From Acinetobacter nosocomialis (GTDB lineage: Bacteria > Pseudomonadota > Gammaproteobacteria > Pseudomonadales > Moraxellaceae), in NCBI GenBank assembly GCA_025736915.1, contig CP107049.1, forward strand, positions 2,232,001 to 2,296,000: a DNA stretch of 64,000 bases, read 5' to 3'. A model generated the notes under the pieces. That model saw nothing but the letters and a program-made list of their open reading frames with translations, made no database searches and was not told the DNA's origin. A program made the translations under genes and the position numbers. Below, piece after piece: positions 1-8,015 of the stretch. Position 1 is the first letter of the stretch, and each line of letters opens with the position of its first letter.

Positions 1-975
1 GATTTCATGTGCAATACTTGCTGAGAGTTGCCCTAAAGCGGCAAGTTTGAGCTGCTGTGCTTGCTGATTAATTTGCTGGGCATCTTGTAAAATAAGCAGT
101 GTTAGCGCTTGTTGCGGAACTAAAAGATGCTGCACTTTAATATTAATAGAATAGGCTGATAGCCGAGACTCAAAAATAAATCGGTCACCTTCTTGTAAGT
201 CACCAAACTTCAATATTTCAAATAAATCGGCATGCCATTTAGCTAAGGGATATTTTTCACTGGCAAATTGAGGTGGAATTCCTAAAAGAGAGCAGGCGGC
301 TGGGTTACTTAAAACAATGTCGTAGTTTTCATCTAAAACTAAATAGCCTTCTTCAATTTGTTCTAAAATATAACGGTTAATATTTTGTAATTGATAAAGT
401 TCTATTGATTGGTGAAAGGTGAGTGCTTCAAGTAATTTAAAACGCTGCACGGCAATTTGCCCAATACCATGCACCACAAAAAATAAGAAGGCCAGTAGGG
501 CGCTATTACCGATCGTATTTAGATTGTTGTAGTCGAACAAACTACCCACAAAGCGCTGGTAAATAACTGCAATGATCGCAAGTAAGGTAATGATTAAAGA
601 CATTCTTGCGCTGAGCAAAATTGCCGAGGTAAAGATTGCAATTACATAAAGTAGACTAAGCTGTAAATTTGGTTCACCAACAGAAAAAGTCAGCAAACTC
701 AAACAAATAACATCGACAATAAAAAATAAAGCAAGCTGGCGTGTTGCTTGAGTCGCAACCAATTTAAAGCATAACAACTGAAGAAGGCTTAAGAGCGAAT
801 AGCCGAGTAGTGTGTAGAAATATAAAGCAGGGTGCTGCAAACTATTGTCGGTTTGAGCATTGGTTGAAACCAAAATAATAGTCAGGCTAACCGCAATAAT
901 AAGACGGTATAAACCATACCAAGTGCCCAAACGAAAAATCGTATGGGACAGGGATGAATTTAAAGGAGAGTGCAT
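1..975 (-). CDS. pilS: PilS-type sensor histidine kinase, C-terminus cut by window edge
   Basis: The frame is open from an ATG at 975 to the window edge, giving 325 residues. The N-terminal ~165 residues hold several hydrophobic segments, followed by a PAS-like segment (ENYDIVLSNPAACSLLGI). The last visible residues are the start of a histidine-kinase H-box (ALGQLSASIAHEI, His 323), so the rest of the dimerisation domain and the ATPase domain lie outside. Multiple membrane helices, PAS and H-box match PilS, the sensor that with PilR controls type IV pilin transcription. The GacA-type gene ends 10 bases upstream, so the two may be co-transcribed. The PilS name rests on architecture; pilR is not visible. 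It could be another membrane PAS kinase. Confidence 0.75.
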   Translation of the reverse strand, partial: MHSPLNSSLSHTIFRLGTWYGLYRLIIAVSLTIILVSTNAQTDNSLQHPALYFYTLLGYSLLSLLQLLCFKLVATQATRQLALFFIVDVICLSLLTFSVGEPNLQLSLLYVIAIFTSAILLSARMSLIITLLAIIAVIYQRFVGSLFDYNNLNTIGNSALLAFLFFVVHGIGQIAVQRFKLLEALTFHQSIELYQLQNINRYILEQIEEGYLVLDENYDIVLSNPAACSLLGIPPQFASEKYPLAKWHADLFEILKFGDLQEGDRFIFESRLSAYSINIKVQHLLVPQQALTLLILQDAQQINQQAQQLKLAALGQLSASIAHEI

Positions 976-985
976 GTAAGTCTGA

Positions 986-1621
986 TTATGGTTTGATCAG
1001 ACCGTAACGAATCGCAAGATGTGTGAGTTTTACATCACTATCAATTCCTAACTTTTCAAAAATACGATAACGGTAAGTATTTACAGTCTTCACACTCACA
1101 AAAAGTTTATCGGCAATTTCTTGTGCGCTAATACAGTTGACGACCATCATCGCAACTTGCATTTCCCGCTCCGATAACGAATCAAAAGGGGATTGTTGGG
1201 TGTCGGATAAATAAGAGCTTGCTAGCTGCTCGGCAATATCGGCACTAAAATATTTACCGCCCTGCATGACTTTATTAATTGCACGTACCATCTCGGCAAT
1301 TGGCGCACCCTTGGTGATATAGCCTTTTGCTCCAGCTTTTAGCAATAAAGACGGGTAGGGTTCTTCAGCAAGGCCACTTACAGCAATGACTTTGGTCTCT
1401 GGGGCTGTTTGTAATAAACGACGAGTTGTTTCTACACCACCGATGCCCGGCATGTTGACATCAAGTAGTACGACTTGCGGATGTTGCTGGCGAACGATAG
1501 CAATTGCTTCTTCCCCAGATTCGGCTTGTCCAATTACCTCAACATCTGCATGATCTTCTAACATACGGCAAATACCCGTACGTACCAGTTCATGGTCATC
1601 GACAACTAAAACTGTAATCAA
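986..1621 (-). CDS. gacA: GacA/UvrY-family response regulator
   Basis: NarL/FixJ-type response regulator of 211 residues. The receiver domain has the acidic pair VDD at 7-9, phospho-acceptor Asp54 (LLDVNMPG) and Lys104 (GYITKG). A LuxR-type helix-turn-helix follows at about 147-205 (LSEREMQVAMM, AQEIADKLFVSVKTVNTY). In gamma-proteobacteria GacA is phosphorylated by GacS and controls secondary metabolism, motility and virulence through small RNAs. The longest frame starts at 1702, but I chose the TTG at 1621. It has a strong AGGAGG five bases upstream and gives MITVLVVDD, the normal GacA N-terminus. No gacS is in the window. The flanking PilS-type kinase is a different family and may not be its partner. 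Confidence 0.9.
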   Translation of the reverse strand: MITVLVVDDHELVRTGICRMLEDHADVEVIGQAESGEEAIAIVRQQHPQVVLLDVNMPGIGGVETTRRLLQTAPETKVIAVSGLAEEPYPSLLLKAGAKGYITKGAPIAEMVRAINKVMQGGKYFSADIAEQLASSYLSDTQQSPFDSLSEREMQVAMMVVNCISAQEIADKLFVSVKTVNTYRYRIFEKLGIDSDVKLTHLAIRYGLIKP

Positions 1622-1832
1622 GAAGACCTCCTTTCTTTCAAAAAACAAGTTTTTTGTTACATAAAGCAAAATAAGCTTGCAATGGAATGACAAAATTAGC
1701 AATCCTATTCTTCTATAGTGAGCGAATAGTTGTGCACAATTGTGTCGGTAAAGCTTTATACCTTATATCCCAAATGTAAGGCATAATGATAGTAAGCGCA
1801 AATGTGTGTCACCCTGAGTCGAGTATTGTGCC

Positions 1833-2879
1833 GTGAAAAATTCTAAAAAGTCTTTAATGCATGTGCTAAGCATGTCTATTTTGCTTAGTTTGAGTTCAAC
1901 AAGCTTTGCAGAACTCGTCAATAACCCGTCCTCAGGGAGTACTGGTACTGCAAGTTTAAATTGGTCAGCAGCGGATGCTAGTCAACTTTTAAATGATGAA
2001 GATGATGAGCCGACGCCGCAAGGTTCAACTTCTGTAACTACAACTTTGCGTGGCGGTAATGCGCCAAAAGTTATTAGCTCTGCACCTAGAGTTGCTCCAA
2101 TCCGTGATACTGGGGGTTATAACGCCCAGCCGAGTGTCAGCGCACGTGCTGCACTTGTGATGGATGCACAAACAGGTGAGGTCCTTTATAGTAAAAATAC
2201 CAACGCATCGGTACCGATTGCGTCTATTACCAAATTAATGACAGCAGTTGTAACGGCAGATGCGCGTTTAAACATGTCAGAAGAAATTACACTTGAGCAA
2301 ATCGATTTTGCTGGTGCAAATGGTAAAAACTCAAGCTCAACCTTACGTGTTGGCGACAAGATGAACCGTGCAGAAGTTCTTCTATTTGCTTTAATGAAGT
2401 CTGAAAACCCTGCAGCGGCAGCTTTAGCACGTACTTATCCGGGCGGTCGTCCTGCATTCGTAGCAGCGATGAATGCGAAAGCACGTTCTTTGGGTATGAG
2501 TGCAACTCATTATTATGAATCAACTGGTTTAGACCCACGCAATGTTTCTTCTGCGCGTGATTTAGGGATTTTGGCGAGTACAGCATCTCAGTATGGTTTG
2601 ATCCGTCAATTCTCGACAACACCAACCTATGACTTTAATTTAGGTTACCGTGTACTCAAGTCAAACAACACCAATGCTTTAGTGCGTAATGGTGGTTGGA
2701 ATATCAACTTATCTAAGACTGGTTATATTAATGAAGCAGGCCGCTGTGTTGTGATGCACACGACTGTAAACTCACGTCCAGCAGTGATTGTATTGCTTGG
2801 TGAGCCAAGTACACAGGCACGTAATAACGACGCAACTAACTTATTAGGTTGGTTGAGTAATTTGCCAAAACGTATTTAA
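1833..2879 (+). CDS. pbpG: D-alanyl-D-alanine endopeptidase, penicillin-binding protein 7/8
   Basis: Low-molecular-weight PBP of the S11 peptidase family, 348 residues. A signal peptide (basic start, then LSMSILLSLSSTSFA) is followed by a ~70-residue polar linker and the catalytic domain. The active-site motifs are S131-I-T-K134, S190-E-N192 and K295-T-G297. PBP7/8 cleaves cross-links in periplasmic peptidoglycan, and in A. baumannii the gene is linked to survival in serum and in vivo. The start is GTG with no obvious Shine-Dalgarno; an ATG at residue 9 is an alternative. It is transcribed away from gacA and followed by a terminator. Confidence 0.93.
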   Translation: MKNSKKSLMHVLSMSILLSLSSTSFAELVNNPSSGSTGTASLNWSAADASQLLNDEDDEPTPQGSTSVTTTLRGGNAPKVISSAPRVAPIRDTGGYNAQPSVSARAALVMDAQTGEVLYSKNTNASVPIASITKLMTAVVTADARLNMSEEITLEQIDFAGANGKNSSSTLRVGDKMNRAEVLLFALMKSENPAAAALARTYPGGRPAFVAAMNAKARSLGMSATHYYESTGLDPRNVSSARDLGILASTASQYGLIRQFSTTPTYDFNLGYRVLKSNNTNALVRNGGWNINLSKTGYINEAGRCVVMHTTVNSRPAVIVLLGEPSTQARNNDATNLLGWLSNLPKRI

Positions 2880-2891
2880 GTTAAATATTTT

Positions 2892-2922
2892 AAAAACGCT
2901 TCTACTAAGAAGCGTTTTTTTT
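2892..2922 (+). terminator. Rho-independent terminator of pbpG
   Basis: A 12-base stem (AAAAACGCTTCT / AGAAGCGTTTTT) with loop ACTA is followed by a T run, 12 bases after the pbpG stop. Confidence 0.9.
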
Positions 2923-2941
2923 ATGGCATTTAAAAAAGCAT

Positions 2942-2974
2942 AAAAAAACGGCTGTATGAAACAGCCGTTTTTTA
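2942..2974 (-). terminator. Rho-independent terminator of thrC
   Basis: Hairpin AAAAAACGGCTGT / ACAGCCGTTTTTT with a five-base loop lies just beyond the thrC stop. It has T runs in both directions, so it may also back up the pbpG terminator. Confidence 0.88.
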
Positions 2975-2988
2975 TAAAAACTCAGATC

Positions 2989-4128
2989 TTACATATTAGA
3001 TAAAATCGAATCTTTTACTTGGTCCATTGTTGCATCAATTGACAACATCACTGCATCAGCACATTGTTTGATTGCAGTATCAGGATCTTTCAAGCCATTA
3101 CCAGTTACTGTACATACGATGACAGAACCTTCAGCAATTTTACCCGCTTTAATGTCACGGATTGCACCGCCGATAGAAGCAGCAGATGCTGGCTCAACAA
3201 ATACACCTTCATACATAGAAAGTAAGCGTTGAGCCTCTAAAATCTCGCTGTCTTGAAGTTCATCAAACCAACCCTTAGAGTCACGTACTACAGCTTTTGC
3301 ATGGTTCCAGCTTTGTGGGTTACCAATACGGATTGCAGTTGCAACTGTTTCAGGGCTTTCAACTGGAGCACCACGTAAGAATGGAGCTGCGCCAGAAGCT
3401 TGGTAACCTACCATTGTTGGTAAGCCTTCTGGTTTAGGGCCAGTGAATTGATCGGTCGCAGCATCGTAAACAACTTGTTCGAACTGATCAGCAGGTTGGT
3501 TTGCTACAGCTTCTGTATAACCCATCCAGTGAGCGGTGATGTTACCGGCGTTACCTACTGGCAAGCAGTGATAGTCCGGCGCACGGCCTAGAGCTTCAAC
3601 GATTTCATAAGCAATAGTTTTTTGACCTTGCAAACGGTAAGGGTTGATTGAGTTTACAATTGTTACAGGTGCTTGATCAGCCACTTCTTTAACTAGACGC
3701 ATACCATCATCGAAGTTACCACGGATTTGCATAGTGATCGCACCATACATCATGGCTTGAGCCATTTTACCCATCGCAATTTTGCCTTCTGGAATCAAAA
3801 CAAATGCTTTGATACCAGCGCGAGCAGCGTATGCAGCAGCAGCAGCAGACGTGTTACCCGTAGATGCACAGATAATCGCTTTAGAGCCTTCTTCAACCGC
3901 TTTGGTTACAGCCATGGTCATACCACGGTCTTTAAATGAACCAGTCGGGTTTAAGCCCTCATATTTCACATAAATTTCAACATCTTTGCCAATAATACGT
4001 GGAATATTCTCAAGTTTAATGAGTGGGGTGTTGCCCTCACCCAAAGAGATAGCACGAGTAGTTGCCGAAACTGGCAAACGGTCACGATAACGATCTACAA
4101 GACCAGTATAACGATTGGCATTAGACAT
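2989..4128 (-). CDS. thrC: Threonine synthase
   Basis: PLP-dependent fold-type II enzyme of 379 residues that converts O-phosphohomoserine to threonine, the last step of threonine synthesis. The PLP lysine is K66 in NPTGSFKDRGM, and the phosphate-binding region STGNTSAAAAAYAARAG follows. The length fits the short Bacillus-like ThrC class rather than the ~430-470-residue E. coli or Pseudomonas forms. The gene lies downstream of hom on the same strand with a 54-base gap, so the two probably form an operon for the aspartate-derived pathway. A terminator follows. Confidence 0.95.
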   Translation of the reverse strand: MSNANRYTGLVDRYRDRLPVSATTRAISLGEGNTPLIKLENIPRIIGKDVEIYVKYEGLNPTGSFKDRGMTMAVTKAVEEGSKAIICASTGNTSAAAAAYAARAGIKAFVLIPEGKIAMGKMAQAMMYGAITMQIRGNFDDGMRLVKEVADQAPVTIVNSINPYRLQGQKTIAYEIVEALGRAPDYHCLPVGNAGNITAHWMGYTEAVANQPADQFEQVVYDAATDQFTGPKPEGLPTMVGYQASGAAPFLRGAPVESPETVATAIRIGNPQSWNHAKAVVRDSKGWFDELQDSEILEAQRLLSMYEGVFVEPASAASIGGAIRDIKAGKIAEGSVIVCTVTGNGLKDPDTAIKQCADAVMLSIDATMDQVKDSILSNM

Positions 4129-4182
4129 GATGGTGTTCCAATTAGAGGTGAAGCGGGAGAGGGAATCTTTCCCTCAACCTGA

Positions 4183-5484
4183 TTAACTATCGAGCGATTC
4201 TAAACGAATTCTTACGATTTCGCCACGAATAGCAGGTAATGCTTGGATTTGCGCAAGAGCATCATCCATTTTTGATTCAACGATTGGATCGGTCAAAATT
4301 ACGATTGGAATGAGGTCTTTTAAGCGTGATTGTTGCATGATGGCATCAATACTGATCCCGGCACGGCTTAAGATGGTCGTTACATCTGCAAGTACACCAG
4401 TCTGATCTTCAGCATTTAAGCGGATGTAATAACCTGTAGTCATTTCTTCACGGCTTAAAATTGGCATATTTGTTAATGCTTCAAAAGCAAGTTGAGGAAT
4501 TGTACCTGCGCCATCTTCTGTATATGAGATGTCACGAACAATATCAATCACATCGGCAACAACTGCAGAAGCTGTTGGGCCTGCACCAGCACCAGCGCCG
4601 TAGTACAGCGTTGGACCAACTGCATTTGCCTGAACTAAAACAGCATTTTTAACACCGTTTACGTTAGCAATAAGTTGCTCATCTGGAATAAGTGTTGGGT
4701 GAACACGTAATTCAATACCATGTTCAGCACGACGGGCAATACCTAAATGTTTAATGCGGAAGCCAAGCTCTTCGGCATACTTCACATCTTGTGCAGTAAT
4801 TTTGCTGATACCTTCGGTATAAACTTTATCGAATTGAAGAGGGATACCAAAAGCACAAGACGCTAAAATTGTAAGCTTGTGTGCAGCATCAATACCTTCA
4901 ACGTCAAAAGTTGGGTCTGCTTCTGCATAACCGAGTTCTTGAGCTTCTTTTAATACATCATCAAATGCACGACCTTTCTCACGCATTTCAGTGAGAATAA
5001 AGTTACCTGTACCATTAATAATGCCTGCAAGCCACTCGATATGGTTTGCAGCAAGGCCTTCACGGATTACTTTAATAATTGGAATACCGCCAGCTACTGC
5101 TGCTTCATAAGCAATTTGCACAGCATTGTCTTCAGCTGCTTTAAATAGTTCATTGCCATGTTCAGCGAGTAACGCTTTGTTTGCAGTAACAACTTGCTTA
5201 CCGTGTTTGATTGCTTCCATGATGACTTCGTAAGCAGGGTGAATACCACCCATCACTTCTACAACCACATCTACATCGGGTTGACGAACGATATCAAGTA
5301 AGTCTGCGCTTTGTTTAATCCCTTCTAATTCAAGATCTGGACGAGGGCGGCGTGTTCCAACGTGGGTAATTTGAATTTCTCGACCGGTGCGACGTTTAAT
5401 TTCAGCGGCATTTTCTTGTAGTAGTTTAAGGGCTCCTCCACCTACGGTTCCTAAACCGAGTATTGCCAGGCGAACTGGTTTCAC
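4183..5484 (-). CDS. hom: Homoserine dehydrogenase
   Basis: Reduces aspartate semialdehyde to homoserine with NAD(P)H, the branch point towards threonine and methionine. The N-terminal Rossmann motif is GLGTVGGG (residues 10-17), the catalytic domain contains NGTGNFIL, and a C-terminal ACT domain (about 350-425) probably senses threonine. The frame opens at an ATG at 5496, but I chose the GTG at 5484. GGAG lies about 7 bases upstream and the protein then begins MKPVRLAILGLG, the usual start. Length 433 residues. It is monofunctional, without an aspartokinase fusion, and lies upstream of thrC. Confidence 0.95.
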   Translation of the reverse strand: MKPVRLAILGLGTVGGGALKLLQENAAEIKRRTGREIQITHVGTRRPRPDLELEGIKQSADLLDIVRQPDVDVVVEVMGGIHPAYEVIMEAIKHGKQVVTANKALLAEHGNELFKAAEDNAVQIAYEAAVAGGIPIIKVIREGLAANHIEWLAGIINGTGNFILTEMREKGRAFDDVLKEAQELGYAEADPTFDVEGIDAAHKLTILASCAFGIPLQFDKVYTEGISKITAQDVKYAEELGFRIKHLGIARRAEHGIELRVHPTLIPDEQLIANVNGVKNAVLVQANAVGPTLYYGAGAGAGPTASAVVADVIDIVRDISYTEDGAGTIPQLAFEALTNMPILSREEMTTGYYIRLNAEDQTGVLADVTTILSRAGISIDAIMQQSRLKDLIPIVILTDPIVESKMDDALAQIQALPAIRGEIVRIRLESLDS

Positions 5485-5651
5485 GTCACACTCCATATCA
5501 TCATTTAATCATTTAGTTGAAGCTAGATCATAGCTAAAAAAAACGCCAGACTCTAGCGCTTTTCGTGCCTGTTCAATCAATTAGAGTGCGATGTTCGGAA
5601 AAGCAGAGTAGATCAGTCTTTAAACACTGATAGAAAAAGTATTAATTATTG

Positions 5652-5685
5652 GAAAAACAAAGCGCTGCAATAAGAGCAGCGCTTT
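5652..5685 (-). terminator. Rho-independent terminator of dsbC
   Basis: Read on the minus strand, AAAGCGCTGC and GCAGCGCTTT pair around a 6-base loop and are followed by GTTTTT. It sits about 45 bases beyond the dsbC stop. Confidence 0.85.
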
Positions 5686-5728
5686 ATTGAAGAGATAGCT
5701 GATTAATCATTCATCAGCTTAATGGATG

Positions 5729-6544
5729 TTATTTATCCAGTTTTTTAACCAATTCATCTGGTGTTAAGTAGCCACCCAAGTACTCGCCATCAACATTATA
5801 GATTGCAGGAGTACCATTCACACCCATGTTTAAACCAAGTTGATATTGTTCGCGAACAGGATTTTTACATTGCGCAGGTGGCATACTAACGCCTTGTACA
5901 GCTTGGTTAAATGCAGCTTTACGGTCTGCACTACACCAAACGGCTTCCATGGTTGGCATGAATTGTTCGCCACGTGGCCAAGCAATGTAACGAACCTCAA
6001 TACCCTTTTCATTAATTTCAGGTATGTGCTCATGTAGTTTATGGCAGTAAGGACAGCTTGCATCGGTAAACACATAAATCACATGTTTAGCCTTACCGCC
6101 CTTAGCTGGGTAAACAATCAAATCTTCATTTTTTAAAGCTGCAAGGTGCTTTTTATTTTCTGAAGCTTGAAGGTTATCGCCTATATTATGCAGCTCTTTA
6201 CCACCTAAACGGATGACATCACCTTGAATAAGGTATTTACCATCACTAGTTGTATAAATCGACGTCATGCCTTCGAGATTTACCCAATATAAATTAGGAA
6301 CTTCAGTAGGCTTGATATCTAAAATTTTGGCGTTGATATTTGCATTCTTAAATTGTTTTTGCAAAGTTTCAATTAAACGCTGTTTAGCATTACGTTCAAT
6401 AATAGTTGAAGCTTCCCCAGTAGCAGGTGCGGTCGCTGTGAGCGCATCTTCTTTTTGTGGTTTGTTTTCTTTAGAACAAGCACTGAACAACAAGCTAGAA
6501 GCCAAAGCACAGGCAAGAAAAATTTGAGATCGGGTAAAGGACAT
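5729..6544 (-). CDS. dsbC: Thiol:disulfide interchange protein DsbC family
   Basis: Disulfide isomerase of 271 residues. The N-terminal hydrophobic segment ends in LLFSAC (Cys23), which resembles a lipobox, so the protein may be lipid-anchored rather than freely periplasmic. A DsbC-like dimerisation domain (~50-130) and a thioredoxin domain follow, with the redox site C164-P-Y-C167 and cis-Pro loop G-T-P (Pro246). A second cysteine pair (C204, C226) matches the structural disulfide of DsbC. The gene is immediately downstream of xerD, as in many gamma-proteobacteria (xerD-dsbC). It has its own terminator. Confidence 0.9.
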   Translation of the reverse strand: MSFTRSQIFLACALASSLLFSACSKENKPQKEDALTATAPATGEASTIIERNAKQRLIETLQKQFKNANINAKILDIKPTEVPNLYWVNLEGMTSIYTTSDGKYLIQGDVIRLGGKELHNIGDNLQASENKKHLAALKNEDLIVYPAKGGKAKHVIYVFTDASCPYCHKLHEHIPEINEKGIEVRYIAWPRGEQFMPTMEAVWCSADRKAAFNQAVQGVSMPPAQCKNPVREQYQLGLNMGVNGTPAIYNVDGEYLGGYLTPDELVKKLDK

Positions 6545-6690
6545 AGATAACCCTTATTTCATCAGTATTTATAGTCAGAAGCTGCTAAGCATAACAAAAA
6601 ATCTAGTATGTATTGTTAAAACTTTCTTAACCTTTGTGAACGAAATCAAACGATTGTTCGCTGAATTTCAAATAATTCGTTTAAAAAATT

Positions 6691-7611
6691 TTAACCTCTA
6701 GGGTGATGTTTTTCATGTAATTGTTGCATTCTGACTTGTGCTACATGGGTATAGATTTGGGTAGTAGATAAGTCACTATGACCCAGTAACATTTGTACTA
6801 CGCGTAAATCGGCACCATGATTAAGTAGATGCGTTGCAAAGGCATGGCGTAAGGTATGAGGCGACAGCTCTGCCTGAATATTGGCTTGTAAGGCGTAACG
6901 TTTAATCGCATACCAAAAGTTCTGACGGCTCATGATTCCGCCATGTTGAGTTAAAAATAAATAGTCAGTGGAGCTTTTATAAAGTTGTGGACGTGCATCG
7001 TTTAAGTAGCGCTCTACCCAGTCACAAGCATATTGCCCTAAAGGCACCAAACGTTCTTTATTGCCTTTACCGGTAATACGTAAATAACCTTGTTTTAAAT
7101 TGATCAGCTCTAAGCGTAAATTGATTAACTCAGAAACACGTAAACCACAAGCATAAAGGACTTCAAACATTGCTCGGTCACGTAAGCCTAAGGCTGTGGT
7201 AATGTCAGGTGCTTGAATAAGTGCTTCAACGTCTTCTTCTGATAAATCTTTTGGTAAAGCTCGGCCAATTTTTGGTGAGTGATGAATCGCTACAGGATTA
7301 TCGCTTCGTAATTTTTGTTCACGTAGAAACTTATAAAACTGACGTAAGGCAGATAAACAACGTGCAATTGAGCGTGGACTTTTTCCTATTTTGGTGAGTT
7401 CAATCAGCACATCAGAAATGTCGTCGCTCGACCATTTCGGCAAACTATTTTTTTTATGAAGCTCGCTGCATTGAATAAGGTCAGATAAATAGGCATTGCG
7501 CGTATGCGGACTCACTGTTTGTGCAACTAAATAGTCGCGAAAACCTTGTAAAAAGCTCAAATGTTCAGGAATTTGAACAGGGCTTGGAATACGCGGTTTT
7601 TTATTTATCAT
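6691..7611 (-). CDS. xerD: Site-specific tyrosine recombinase XerD
   Basis: Resolves chromosome dimers at dif together with XerC under FtsK control. The 306-residue protein has an N-terminal SAM-like core-binding domain (~17-105) and the tyrosine recombinase domain. Catalytic residues are R158 (ACGLRVSEL), K182 (GKGNKERLVPL), H252 and R255 (SPHTLRHAFATHLL), H278 (LLGHSDLSTT) and Y287 (QIYTHV). The adjacency to dsbC supports XerD rather than XerC. I start at the ATG at 7611, which has GAGG about nine bases upstream; the TTG two codons earlier is too close to that site. Confidence 0.9.
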   Translation of the reverse strand: MINKKPRIPSPVQIPEHLSFLQGFRDYLVAQTVSPHTRNAYLSDLIQCSELHKKNSLPKWSSDDISDVLIELTKIGKSPRSIARCLSALRQFYKFLREQKLRSDNPVAIHHSPKIGRALPKDLSEEDVEALIQAPDITTALGLRDRAMFEVLYACGLRVSELINLRLELINLKQGYLRITGKGNKERLVPLGQYACDWVERYLNDARPQLYKSSTDYLFLTQHGGIMSRQNFWYAIKRYALQANIQAELSPHTLRHAFATHLLNHGADLRVVQMLLGHSDLSTTQIYTHVAQVRMQQLHEKHHPRG

Positions 7612-7697
7612 AAACAATATCCTCTAAACCACTGTACTTTAAAAGAAACTTTAAGATTTGTCGATTAAAGTAGGTGAGAATTGAAATCTAACCTTAT

Positions 7698-7727
7698 TTG
7701 GTAATTATTCTCATTTATATGTATACT
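7698..7727 (+). promoter_or_regulatory. feoA promoter with overlapping Fur box
   Basis: A sigma70-like promoter is visible: -35 TTGGTA at 7698-7703, 18-base spacer, -10 TATACT at 7722-7727. The spacer (7700-7718, reverse strand ATAAATGAGAATAATTACC) matches the 19-base Fur consensus at 13 positions by my alignment. A repressor bound there would block RNA polymerase, so the feo operon is probably iron-repressed. The start site would fall near 7734. Confidence 0.7.
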
Positions 7728-7754
7728 AGAAGAAAAGGTTTAGGATCGGATGCG

Positions 7755-8015
7755 GTGCGTTTATCAGCGTTGAAAGTGAAGCAAGCGGCTACCATCACCA
7801 AAGTAGATCGGATGACACAAACGTCCGAGCAACAAGATTTGGTCGCAATTCGTTTGGAAAGCTTGGGCTTTGTACCAGGTACTCGAGTGGAAGTGATTAC
7901 CAAGGGCATTTTTGGTGGTGATCCGATCTTAATCCAAATTGGCTTTACTCGTTTCGCTTTACGTAAGGCGGAAGCGGAAAAAATCGAGATTCAGTTAGAA
8001 GGAGTACCCGCATGA
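7755..8015 (+). CDS. feoA: Ferrous iron transport protein A
   Basis: Small SH3-like cytoplasmic partner of FeoB, 86 residues, needed for Fe(II) uptake. The typical core is IRLESLGFVPGTRVEV followed by GDPILIQIGFTRFALRKAEA. The frame is open from a TTG at 7698 and has an ATG at 7719, but both lie inside the promoter. The GTG at 7755 has AGGA nine bases upstream and starts just after the predicted transcription start, giving the usual FeoA length. The stop overlaps the feoB start (ATGA), so the two are translationally coupled. Confidence 0.9.
   Translation: MRLSALKVKQAATITKVDRMTQTSEQQDLVAIRLESLGFVPGTRVEVITKGIFGGDPILIQIGFTRFALRKAEAEKIEIQLEGVPA

Noticed and set aside
2287..2625. 112-codon frame antisense to pbpG
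   Set aside because: Shadow frame with no ribosome site or family features; the sense gene is certain.
5535..5567. Imperfect inverted repeat upstream of hom
   Set aside because: Pairing has mismatches in the core, so it was not called a terminator or operator.
6691..7611. XerD as part of an integrated mobile element
   Set aside because: Neighbours are core genes in conserved order (xerD-dsbC) and no attachment site or cargo is seen.
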